From positions 1 through 64,000 of the forward strand of contig NZ_WPZL01000012.1 of assembly GCF_013031245.1 (NCBI RefSeq): a stretch of 64,000 nucleotides of DNA, read 5' to 3'. Origin of the DNA: Ruegeria lacuscaerulensis (lineage in GTDB: Bacteria > Pseudomonadota > Alphaproteobacteria > Rhodobacterales > Rhodobacteraceae). How positions within the stretch are numbered: the stretch's first letter is position 1; each line of letters begins with the position of its first letter. The position numbers were made by a program, and so were the translations under genes. Shown here in pieces: positions 46,097 through 54,119 of the stretch. Below the pieces are notes generated by a model, which did no database searches, was not told where the DNA came from, and saw nothing but the letters and a program-made list of their open reading frames with translations.

Positions 46097-47731
46097 ATGT
46101 TTGATGACCGTTACACGCTCGCCTACAAGAGCTATCCATACGAGAAATCGCCCGATCAGGATCTTGACGCGCCGGTGCGTCACCCGGTCGTGGTCATGGG
46201 CGGCGGGCCGATCGGAGTAGCCACGGCGCTGGACCTTGGTCGCCAGGGTATTCCGGTGGTTGTGCTTGACGACCATGAAGGCATCGGCATGGGCAGCAGG
46301 GCGATCTGTTTTGCAAAACGCTGCCTGGAAGTGGCTGACCGTTATGGCTGCGGCGAGCCGATGCTCGACAAGGGTGTTGTGTGGAACCTCGGCAAGGTAT
46401 TCCATCGCGACGACAAGGTGTTCGAGTTCAACCTGTTGCCGGAAAACGGACACAAATATCCCGCCTTCATCAATCTCCAGCAGCCATATTTCGAGCAATA
46501 CATGATCGATCGCCTGCGCGAATTGCAGGACGAGGGCGCTCCGATTCAATTGCGCGGCAAGAACCGGGTGGACACGGTCGAAGTGCGCGACGATCACGTC
46601 GTTCTGACTGTGATGACGCCGGACGGACCTTACACGCTCGAAGCCGACTGGCTGATCGGTTGTGACGGGGCCAATTCGCCGCTGCGCCGGATGCTCGGCC
46701 TCGATTTCAGCGGCCGGGTTTTCCAGGACAGCTTCCTGATCGCCGATATCAAATTGAAGGGCGATCTGAATTTCCCCACTGAACGCTGGTTCTGGTTCGA
46801 GCCGACACACGGCTCGGGCGCCTCGGCCCTTTTGCACAAGCAACCCGACGATGTCTGGCGGATAGATTTCCAGATTGGCTGGGATGTGGACCGCGAAGAA
46901 GAATTGAAAGAGGAAAACATCCGTCGCCGGTTGGATGCGATGCTGGGCGACGTGGACTATGAGATGGTCTGGTCCTCGATCTATACATTCCAGTGCAAGC
47001 GGATGGACAGCTTCCGCTCCGGTCGGGTGTTTTTTGCCGGTGATGCGGCGCACCAGGTGTCCCCCTTTGGGGCGCGCGGCGCCAATTCCGGGATGCAGGA
47101 TGTGGACAATCTGGGCTGGAAACTGGGGCTGGTGCTTCAGGGTAAAGCCCCGGAAAGCCTCCTCGACACCTACGATGTCGAACGCATCCATGGCGCGGAT
47201 GAGAATATCCTGAACTCCACACGCTCCACCGATTTCATCACACCCAAATCAGAGATCAGCCGTATCTTTCGCGATGCGGTGCTCAGCCTGAGCGGAACGT
47301 ATGATTTCGCAAGGCCGATGGTGAATTCGGGCAGGCTGTCGGTGCCGTGTGTGTACGATGGCTCAGGGCTCAATTCGGCCGATGCATTGGCGGGAGGCCC
47401 CGAGAGAACAAGACCCGGCGCCCCCTGCCCCGATGCGCCGCTGGGCGAAGACTTCCTGCTGTCGAAACTCGGTGATGAGTTCATCCTCCTGACAATCGAC
47501 ACGGAAGCGCCCGAAGTTCTGGAAGAGGACGGGATCACTGTGCGCAGGCTGGCGCTTTCGACCCGCGACGACCCGACCGGTCAACTCAGGAAACGCTATC
47601 TCGGCGACGCAAGTTCGGCGGTCTACCTTATTCGCCCGGATCAGCATGTTGCGGCCCGCCGGGCGGAATTCAACGAACCCTTGATGCGCACGGCCTTGCG
47701 CCGCGCTACCGGCAAGGAGGTATGCCAATGA
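46097..47731 (+). CDS. FAD-dependent aromatic hydroxylase (MhpA-like)
   Basis: Class A flavoprotein monooxygenase of 544 residues. It has the FAD motif VVVMGGGPIGVATALDLGRQ, the DG motif WLIGCDGANSPLRRMLG and the ribose-binding GRVFFAGDAAHQVSPFGARG. A C-terminal thioredoxin-like extension follows, as in MhpA and phenol hydroxylases. It probably hydroxylates a monohydroxylated aromatic acid; with maiA and fahA downstream, a hydroxyphenylacetate giving homogentisate is the simplest guess. Start at 46097 follows GGGAGGGG. Confidence 0.88.
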   Translation: MFDDRYTLAYKSYPYEKSPDQDLDAPVRHPVVVMGGGPIGVATALDLGRQGIPVVVLDDHEGIGMGSRAICFAKRCLEVADRYGCGEPMLDKGVVWNLGKVFHRDDKVFEFNLLPENGHKYPAFINLQQPYFEQYMIDRLRELQDEGAPIQLRGKNRVDTVEVRDDHVVLTVMTPDGPYTLEADWLIGCDGANSPLRRMLGLDFSGRVFQDSFLIADIKLKGDLNFPTERWFWFEPTHGSGASALLHKQPDDVWRIDFQIGWDVDREEELKEENIRRRLDAMLGDVDYEMVWSSIYTFQCKRMDSFRSGRVFFAGDAAHQVSPFGARGANSGMQDVDNLGWKLGLVLQGKAPESLLDTYDVERIHGADENILNSTRSTDFITPKSEISRIFRDAVLSLSGTYDFARPMVNSGRLSVPCVYDGSGLNSADALAGGPERTRPGAPCPDAPLGEDFLLSKLGDEFILLTIDTEAPEVLEEDGITVRRLALSTRDDPTGQLRKRYLGDASSAVYLIRPDQHVAARRAEFNEPLMRTALRRATGKEVCQ

Positions 47732-47919
47732 GTGACCTGATCCTGACCCCGAATATCGACGGTACCGACGATTTCTATGCCGATCTGCTGGCCACCCATG
47801 AAGGTCGAAACAAGGCCGAGAGCGATGCCATCAACGCGCGGCTGATCCTGATCCTGGCCAACCATATCGGCGACCGCGACGTCCTGAGCCAGGCGCTCAG
47901 GGCCGCAGACATCACGTAA
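47728..47919 (+). CDS. DUF2783 family small protein
   Basis: Protein of 63 residues (MSDLILTPNIDGTDDFYADL, then RLILILANHIGDRDVL) of the DUF2783 family. It overlaps the hydroxylase stop by four bases (ATGA), so synthesis is coupled. An accessory role for the hydroxylase is inferred from the coupling; no function is known. Confidence 0.8.
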   Translation: MSDLILTPNIDGTDDFYADLLATHEGRNKAESDAINARLILILANHIGDRDVLSQALRAADIT

Positions 47920-47935
47920 TCCCTGGGAGGATACC

Positions 47936-48970
47936 ATGAAACTCAAACTGAAGGGCAACGCCCTGCTGCTTGCTGGCATTGCGACTGCTGCCATGTCCAT
48001 TGCCTCGACCGCCGTGGCCGAAACCAAGCTGGCTCTTTCAAGCTGGCTGCCGCCGCGCCACCCGATCGTGGTCGGGGCAATCAAGCCCTGGGCCAAGCAG
48101 GTGGAGGAAGTTACCGATGGCCGCGTGACCGTGCGTGTGCTGGCAAAACCGATGGGCCCGCCCCCCGCGCATTACGACATGGCCGCCGACGGAATTGCCG
48201 ACATCACTTACGGCCTGCACTCATTTACCACTGATGACCGGTTCACCCGCTCGCGGATTGGCCAGTTCTCTTTCATCGGTGACGACGCCGTCGCTGGTTC
48301 CAAGGCATTCTGGAACGTTTATTCCGGCCCGTTGGAGGCACAGAAGGAGCATGAGGGCACCAAGCTTCTGGGACTTTTCGTACACGGCCCCGGAATGCTG
48401 CACAACAATGTCCGCAAGATCGAGACGACGGATGATTTCGCCGGTCTGAAGATTCGAGTTCCCGGCGGCTATATCTCGGACCTGATGTCTGGCCTCGGCT
48501 CTACGACGCTCTTCATGTCTTCGGGTGAGGTCTATGAGAAGCTTTCGCGCGGCGTGATCGACGGTGTGACCTTCCCCTTTGACGCCCTTGCCGCCTTCAA
48601 GCTGACCGGAGACGTCAAGTACACAATGAAAGTGCCCGGCGGTATCTACAACACCACCTGGTTCATGGTCATGAACGAGGCGAAATGGAACGAGATCTCT
48701 GAAGAGGATCAGGCCGCCATCGAGGCGATTTCCGGTGAAGCCTTTGCCGCATTGGTGGGCGAAGCCTGGATCGGTGCCGACGAGAAAGGCAACGCAGCGG
48801 CAGAAAAAGCCGGAATCGAAATCTACGAAGCGCCTGCCGAAGTGGTTGATGCGATCAAGTCCCAGGCAACAGACGCTGAGACGGCGTGGTCCGAAGCAAT
48901 CTCGGCGGACGGCTATGACGGCGTGTCCGCTCTGGTAGAACTGCGCAAGCAGGCTGGCGTGGACTTCTGA
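47936..48970 (+). CDS. dctP: TRAP transporter substrate-binding protein DctP (aromatic cluster)
   Basis: Periplasmic binding protein of 344 residues. The signal peptide ends STAVA-ETKLA. The core includes DDFAGLKIRVPGGYISDLMS, with the ligand-binding Arg, and SGEVYEKLSRGVIDGVTFPF. It probably captures an aromatic carboxylate. Ribosome site GGGAGG precedes the ATG. Confidence 0.9.
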   Translation: MKLKLKGNALLLAGIATAAMSIASTAVAETKLALSSWLPPRHPIVVGAIKPWAKQVEEVTDGRVTVRVLAKPMGPPPAHYDMAADGIADITYGLHSFTTDDRFTRSRIGQFSFIGDDAVAGSKAFWNVYSGPLEAQKEHEGTKLLGLFVHGPGMLHNNVRKIETTDDFAGLKIRVPGGYISDLMSGLGSTTLFMSSGEVYEKLSRGVIDGVTFPFDALAAFKLTGDVKYTMKVPGGIYNTTWFMVMNEAKWNEISEEDQAAIEAISGEAFAALVGEAWIGADEKGNAAAEKAGIEIYEAPAEVVDAIKSQATDAETAWSEAISADGYDGVSALVELRKQAGVDF

Positions 48971-48973
48971 TCC

Positions 48974-49522
48974 ATGGAGCGGCTTCGCCATCGGTTCCCC
49001 GACCAGCCCCCTGAAGAGGGGCTGGATATCGGGCTGCTGCTCGACAGATCGCTGGGTGTCGGAGCCGCACTGATCCTGTTCGCCCTCGTCCTCATCACCT
49101 GTGTGGACGTGGTCGGACGCTATTTGTTCAATGCGCCGCTCTCTGGCGCGTTCGAACTCACTGAAATTCTGCTGGCTGCCCTTGTATTCCTGGCCCTGCC
49201 ACTTACGACGGAACGCCGCGAACACGTCGAGGTCGATCTGCTGAATCTGGCGCTTGGACGGAAAACACAACGCCTTCTGGCCGCGTTCGCAGGTCTGTTC
49301 TCTGCGGCCCTTCTGGCCACTTTCGCCTGGCGGCTGTTCACCCATGCGGCCAAGTCAGCCCATGACGGCGCAGTGACCAACGCACTGGAAATTCCGCTGG
49401 CACCCTTTGGCTACCTGGCCGGTGCCTCCTGCATGGTTTCAGCCTTCATCGCCTTCCTGCGCGGATTGCAACCACCCGTCGAGCACGAGACTGACAAAGA
49501 TCATTTGGAGAGCGCGCCATGA
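48974..49522 (+). CDS. dctQ: TRAP transporter small permease DctQ (aromatic cluster)
   Basis: Membrane subunit of 182 residues, four helices, with VDVVGRYLFNAPLSGAFELT as the family signature. It begins three bases after the dctP stop and overlaps dctM by four bases. Confidence 0.9.
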   Translation: MERLRHRFPDQPPEEGLDIGLLLDRSLGVGAALILFALVLITCVDVVGRYLFNAPLSGAFELTEILLAALVFLALPLTTERREHVEVDLLNLALGRKTQRLLAAFAGLFSAALLATFAWRLFTHAAKSAHDGAVTNALEIPLAPFGYLAGASCMVSAFIAFLRGLQPPVEHETDKDHLESAP

Positions 49523-50835
49523 TGGAATCTCTGATCGGCTTCGCAATCCTGTTGGGTCTCATCCTGCTGCGCGTGCCCATAGCATTTGCAATGGCGGCAG
49601 TTGGCGGTTTCGGCTTTGCCGTCATGCGCGGCTGGGAACCAGCCTGGGCAATGACGGGTCAGGTCGCTTTTGATACTGCGCTGTCCTACAGCCTCTCAGT
49701 CATTCCCCTGTTCATCTTCATGGGCAATGTATTGGCTGGCTCTGGCGTGGCGCACGGACTGTTCGCTGGCGCTGATCGGCTGTTCGGCAGACTGCGCGGT
49801 GGACTTGCCATGGCCTCGGTCTTTTCCTGTGGCGGCTTCTCTGCGGTCTGCGGCTCGTCGCTGGCCACGGCGGCCACGATGTCAAAGGTGGCTATGCCTT
49901 CGATGCGCCGCTTTGGCTATGACGACCGGCTGGCAACAGGCTCGATTGCCGCTGGCGGAACGCTGGGCATCCTGATCCCTCCTTCAGTGATCCTGATCAT
50001 CTATGGTCTGCTGACCGAGACCAATATTGCCAAGCTTTTCATCGCGGGGATCGTGCCGGGCATTATCGGCGTGCTGCTTTATCTCGGCGCGGTCATGGTT
50101 GCGGTACGGTTGAATCCCGCTCTGGCGCCCGAGGAAGAGAACACCGAACCGATGAGCCGGGCCGATGTGGTGGGCGTCTTCTGTGTGTTGGGTCTGTTCC
50201 TCTTCATCATGGTCGGCATCTATGGCGGCTTCTTCACACCAACCGAGGCAGCCGGAATGGGCGCGGGCGCGGCTGTGCTGATTGCCCTGGCGCTCCGGAC
50301 GATGACATGGCGAAGCTTTTACGCTGCCACCTTGGATTCCATCCGGGCCACGGCGATGATCTTTGCTGTCATCATAGGCGCTGAACTTTTCACCAACTTC
50401 ATCAATTACGCAGGGTTGCCGGATGCGCTGTCAGGCTTTGTCATCGACAACGAGTTGCCGGTCTGGGCCGTCATCCTGTTCATCATTGTGACTTACATGG
50501 TGCTCGGCTGCGTGCTGGAAAGCCTGTCGATGATTCTGCTGACGGTGCCGGTCTTCTACCCGCTGATGTTCGAACTGGAGTTTGCCAATGAATTGCTGCT
50601 CGACCCTGAGAACGCGCTGATCTGGTTTGCCATCGTCGTCGTTGTGGCCACCGAAATCAGTCTGATCACCCCGCCTGTGGGCATGAATGTCTTTGTGCTG
50701 AAGGGCGTGCTGCAGGACGTTTCCCTCGGTACGATCTTCCGCGGTGTGCTGCCCTTCTGGATCGCAGACGTTTTGCGGCTGACCCTTCTAATTCTTGTTC
50801 CCGCCCTGTCGCTCTGGCTGGTGGGACTGATGTGA
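49519..50835 (+). CDS. dctM: TRAP transporter large permease DctM (aromatic cluster)
   Basis: Permease of 438 residues with the DctM motifs GGFSAVCGSSLATAATMSKV, IPPSVILIIYGLLTETNI and GIYGGFFTPTEAAGMGAG, and the C-terminal ITPPVGMNVFVLKG. Forms the sodium-coupled channel with DctQ. Confidence 0.92.
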   Translation: MMESLIGFAILLGLILLRVPIAFAMAAVGGFGFAVMRGWEPAWAMTGQVAFDTALSYSLSVIPLFIFMGNVLAGSGVAHGLFAGADRLFGRLRGGLAMASVFSCGGFSAVCGSSLATAATMSKVAMPSMRRFGYDDRLATGSIAAGGTLGILIPPSVILIIYGLLTETNIAKLFIAGIVPGIIGVLLYLGAVMVAVRLNPALAPEEENTEPMSRADVVGVFCVLGLFLFIMVGIYGGFFTPTEAAGMGAGAAVLIALALRTMTWRSFYAATLDSIRATAMIFAVIIGAELFTNFINYAGLPDALSGFVIDNELPVWAVILFIIVTYMVLGCVLESLSMILLTVPVFYPLMFELEFANELLLDPENALIWFAIVVVVATEISLITPPVGMNVFVLKGVLQDVSLGTIFRGVLPFWIADVLRLTLLILVPALSLWLVGLM

Positions 50836-50899
50836 ACGGCCGGGGCGGGCCTTCGTCGCCTCGGCCTTAATAAACTGCACCCTCGGAAAGGAGAAACCG

Positions 50900-51445
50900 A
50901 TGAAAATCGAGAAGATCCATCACGTCGCTTACCGCTGCAAGGACGCAAAAGAGACGGTCGAATGGTATGGTAAAATGCTGAATATGGACTTCATCCTGGC
51001 CATTGCCGAGGATCATGTCCCCTCGACGCATGAGCCAGACCCCTATATGCATCTGTTTTTGGACGCCGGGAATGGCAATGTGCTCGCCTTCTTCGAGCTG
51101 CCCACGAAGCCGGAAATGGGTCGGGACCCCAATACCCCGATCTGGGTGCAGCACATCGCCTTCAAGGTGAAGGACCGTGAAACGCTGCTTCAGTTCAAAG
51201 ACCATCTGGAAGCTAATGGCGTGGACGTGCTTGGCGTGACCGACCATTCGATTTTCCATTCCATCTATTTCTTCGACCCTTCTGGCCATCGTATAGAACT
51301 GGCGTGCCCGGATCCGGAAGAAGAAGCGATGCTGGAGCGTATGGACGAAGTAAAATGGCTTATGCTGGATGAGTGGTCGAAGACCAAAAAGGCTCCGAAA
51401 CATGCTGATTGGCTGCATGCCAAGGAACTCAACAAGAACGGCTGA
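50900..51445 (+). CDS. VOC family metalloenzyme (glyoxalase/dioxygenase superfamily)
   Basis: Protein of 181 residues with two beta-alpha-beta modules and a charged C-terminal tail. Candidate metal ligands are His8 (HHVAY), Glu66 (FFELP), His85 (VQHIAFKV) and Glu133 (HRIELACP). This spacing resembles glyoxalase I (H-E-H-E), while type I extradiol dioxygenases use H-H-E of the same fold. It sits between the transporter and maiA where the ring-cleavage step would be expected. It could be an unusual dioxygenase or an isomerase of a pathway intermediate. GGAAAGGAG precedes the ATG. Confidence 0.78.
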   Translation: MKIEKIHHVAYRCKDAKETVEWYGKMLNMDFILAIAEDHVPSTHEPDPYMHLFLDAGNGNVLAFFELPTKPEMGRDPNTPIWVQHIAFKVKDRETLLQFKDHLEANGVDVLGVTDHSIFHSIYFFDPSGHRIELACPDPEEEAMLERMDEVKWLMLDEWSKTKKAPKHADWLHAKELNKNG

Positions 51446-51531
51446 TGAGTTTTCCCGCACCGGATGGTATTCCGGTGTGGGGGCCGTCCATCAAACGGTC
51501 ATGATGCGGTTGTTCGGAAATCTAAAGAAAT

Positions 51532-52164
51532 ATGAAACTATACGGCTATTGGCGCTCGACGACCTCCTATCGGGTCCGGATCGCTCTGAATCTCAAAGGT
51601 GTTTCCTACGAAACGGTTCCAGTCAATCTGGTTACCGGCGAGCAGCGTGCGCCTGACTACGTTGCGCTGAATCCCGGCAAGGGCGTCCCGGCTTTAGTCC
51701 TGGATGATGGAAGCGTGCTCACTCAATCGCTTGCAATCATCGACTATCTTGATGTCACTATTCCCGAACCTGCCTTACTGCCGGATCACCCGTTGAAGCG
51801 CGCTCGTGTACAGGCCGCCGCCCAAACCATCGCGTTGGACATTCACCCGATTAACAATCTTAAGGTCGCCACTCATCTGAAGTCCCGCTACGGCCTTACG
51901 GCCGAGGACGGGATCGAGTGGTTCCGGCATTGGATGACAGAAGGGTTCCACGCCTACCAAGCGCTTTTGCCAGATGGTGCCGCATTCAGCTTTGGCGACA
52001 GGCCGGACCTAGCCGATATCTGCCTGGTCGCACAGCTCTATAATGCTCATCGCTGGGGCGTCGACATGACCCCATTCGCCCGGCTTCTTGAGATTGAAGA
52101 GCGCGCATTAACCCTGCCAGCCTTCGATGCCGCCCGCCCTGAAAACCAGCCCGACGCCTCCTGA
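51532..52164 (+). CDS. maiA: maleylacetoacetate isomerase (zeta-class GST)
   Basis: Glutathione-dependent isomerase of 210 residues. The catalytic N-terminal motif STTSYRVRIALNLKG corresponds to the zeta GST SSxxxRVRIAL signature, and NPGKGVPALVLDDGSVLTQS with the TQSLAIIDYL Ser binds glutathione. It converts maleylacetoacetate to fumarylacetoacetate. Maleylpyruvate is an alternative substrate, but the neighbouring full-length fumarylacetoacetase favours the homogentisate route. Confidence 0.9.
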   Translation: MKLYGYWRSTTSYRVRIALNLKGVSYETVPVNLVTGEQRAPDYVALNPGKGVPALVLDDGSVLTQSLAIIDYLDVTIPEPALLPDHPLKRARVQAAAQTIALDIHPINNLKVATHLKSRYGLTAEDGIEWFRHWMTEGFHAYQALLPDGAAFSFGDRPDLADICLVAQLYNAHRWGVDMTPFARLLEIEERALTLPAFDAARPENQPDAS

Positions 52165-52174
52165 AGGAATCGCC

Positions 52175-53425
52175 ATGACTGATCTTATCCGCTCCTGGAT
52201 CGACAGCGCCAACTCGGCCGAGACCGAATTTCCTCTCAACAATCTGCCCTATGGCGTGTTCCGCAATGCGGATGGTGGGCTTCGCTGTGGCGTAGCAATC
52301 GGGGACATGATCCTCAATGTGTCGCGGATGGAGGAAGACGGCAAACTGGACTTGCCGAAACCGTCAATCTTCGCCGCCGGGGTTTGGAACGATTTCATGG
52401 ATCTGGGTCCAAACGTTTGGGCTGACTTCCGAGAGCTTCTGATTAAGGCGCTGGCTGAGGGTTCCCCCCGCCAGAAAGAGCTGGAATTCTATCTTGTTCC
52501 AATGAGCTCGGTTGAGATGGCTATGCCCTTCCGCGTCTCCGAATACACGGATTTCTACGCCGGCCGCCACCACGCCTTCAACGTCGGAACAATGTTTCGC
52601 GGCGCGGAAAACGCCCTGCCGCCGAACTGGCTGCACATTCCCATTGGTTACAATGGCCGCGCATCTTCGGTCGTAGTGAGCGGTACCGACGTCCGCCGTC
52701 CCTGGGGCCAGCTCAAAGGCCCCGAGATGGATGCGCCGGTTTTCGCGCCGTCCAAACGGTTTGATCTGGAACTGGAGATGGGTGCCATTGTCGGTCAGCA
52801 TTCCGACGGCCCGATCAGTGTGCAGGAAGCTGACGACATGATCTTCGGCTATGTGCTTCTGAACGACTGGTCGGCACGCGACATCCAGGCATGGGAATAT
52901 CAACCTCTCGGCCCCTTTCAGGCCAAGGCAACCGCCACGACGATCAGCCCCTGGATTGTCACCAAGGCCGCATTGGAGCCGTTCCGTACCGCAACCCCCG
53001 AGCGTGAAAAGGAATTGCTGCCATACCTGCAAGAGCCTGGCCCGATGCTGTACGATATAGACCTCGAAGTAGGATTGGCGCCCAACGACAAGGCAGAGAC
53101 GACCATCTCACGTACTAACTACAACGAGATGTATTACTCCGCAGCCCAGCAACTGACGCATCATGCAAGCAGCGGCTGCCCGATGCGCGTGGGCGACCTG
53201 CTTGGTTCCGGCACAATCTCGGGGCCGGAAAAGGGCAATCGCGGCAGTCTTCTGGAATTGAGTTGGGGTGGGAAGGAACCGCTGACGCTTGAGACTGGGG
53301 AGACCCGCAGTTTCCTTGAAGACGGCGACCGACTTACGTTGCGTGGCCACGCCCGCGGAGCGGGATTCCGCGTGGGTTTCGGTGCATGCACAGGAAAACT
53401 GCTGCCCGCGCTTGAAAGAAACTGA
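52175..53425 (+). CDS. fahA: fumarylacetoacetase
   Basis: Hydrolase of 416 residues that splits fumarylacetoacetate to fumarate and acetoacetate. The N-terminal SH3-like domain is present (PYGVFR), and the catalytic domain has YTDFYAGRHHAFNVGTMF with the metal Asp and catalytic His, LELEMGAIVG with two Glu ligands, and LNDWSARDIQAWEYQPLGPF with the final Asp. The start at 52175 follows GAAGGAAT, ten bases after maiA; a longer frame overlapping maiA lacks support. Confidence 0.93.
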   Translation: MTDLIRSWIDSANSAETEFPLNNLPYGVFRNADGGLRCGVAIGDMILNVSRMEEDGKLDLPKPSIFAAGVWNDFMDLGPNVWADFRELLIKALAEGSPRQKELEFYLVPMSSVEMAMPFRVSEYTDFYAGRHHAFNVGTMFRGAENALPPNWLHIPIGYNGRASSVVVSGTDVRRPWGQLKGPEMDAPVFAPSKRFDLELEMGAIVGQHSDGPISVQEADDMIFGYVLLNDWSARDIQAWEYQPLGPFQAKATATTISPWIVTKAALEPFRTATPEREKELLPYLQEPGPMLYDIDLEVGLAPNDKAETTISRTNYNEMYYSAAQQLTHHASSGCPMRVGDLLGSGTISGPEKGNRGSLLELSWGGKEPLTLETGETRSFLEDGDRLTLRGHARGAGFRVGFGACTGKLLPALERN

Positions 53426-53461
53426 GTTGCGCCGAACCGACGTGAGCAGGATCGGGTATCT

Positions 53462-53890
53462 CTAGGTCTCCGTTGCTGCCTTGAGCAATGCCGTCACGCC
53501 CCGGTCCAGCGCCGCGCGGTCTTCGGCGGACATGGAATTCAGCATTCCCTGCGCACGTGCTTCGACCTGCGGCAGTAGCGTTTCGAATTGCCGATGGCCC
53601 TCTGGCGTACAATGATAAACCCTGATCCGGCGATCCTCTTCCGAGATTGCACGCGTTATCAGGCCTTTATCATCAAGTTTCTGCGCGGCCCGACTGACCT
53701 GAACCTTATCCAGCGTCGTGCGTTGGGTCAGTTCAAGTGATGTCAGACACTTGGCGTTTGCCAGAAGAAAAAGCAGTCGCCACTCCTCGCGGGATAACCC
53801 AAACTCGCGCTGATATACCTCTGTCAATTTTCGTGAGAACGCCTCGGACGCGACGGCGAGACGGTAGGGAAAGAAAGAATCTAGTTGCAT
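53462..53890 (-). CDS. MarR family regulator of the aromatic cluster
   Basis: Regulator of 142 residues with the HpaR/MarR pattern: LSREEWRLLFLLAN, SLELTQRTTLDKVQVSRAAQ and wing SEEDRRIRVYHCTPEG. It converges with fahA. Two palindromes matching those at the operon promoter overlap and flank its own start, so it should repress both itself and the operon. Confidence 0.9.
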   Translation of the reverse strand: MQLDSFFPYRLAVASEAFSRKLTEVYQREFGLSREEWRLLFLLANAKCLTSLELTQRTTLDKVQVSRAAQKLDDKGLITRAISEEDRRIRVYHCTPEGHRQFETLLPQVEARAQGMLNSMSAEDRAALDRGVTALLKAATET

Positions 53891-53925
53891 ACGAAACTTT
53901 AAGTCGGCTTAGTTTCACGTGCAAC
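53884..53925 (-). promoter_or_regulatory. MarR operators at the marR gene
   Basis: GTTGCATACGAAAC (53884-53897) covers the marR start codon. GTTTCACGTGCAAC (53912-53925) lies upstream of it. Both match the GTTKCANNTGNAAC sites at 45020-45081; the first deviates at one position. Autoregulation is predicted. Confidence 0.65.
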
Positions 53926-54119
53926 GAAATTCCTTGGCGGCGAGACTTGCCACAGAAATAATTGGCACCGCGAACAGTGTGGAATTGCGGCGCCTGGCAG
54001 GGGCAACCCTGCTCTCTCTATTCACTCGTTCCAACTCACTGGTGCTAACCCCTAACTGCTTAGTGATATTTCCAACAGAGCTCTGAATACTTATTCCGAC
54101 GGTGCACAGATCCACATGA

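Noticed and set aside
45971..47191. Long minus-strand frame of 406 residues
   Set aside because: Lies wholly antisense to the FAD hydroxylase, whose motifs are intact; GC-rich third positions create such shadow frames.
48221..49345. Minus-strand frame of 374 residues
   Set aside because: Antisense to the second dctP and dctQ genes; low-complexity composition and no family resemblance.
50900..51445. Calling the VOC gene homogentisate 1,2-dioxygenase
   Set aside because: HmgA is a much larger cupin-type protein. The VOC protein shares only the pathway position, so it is reported as unresolved.
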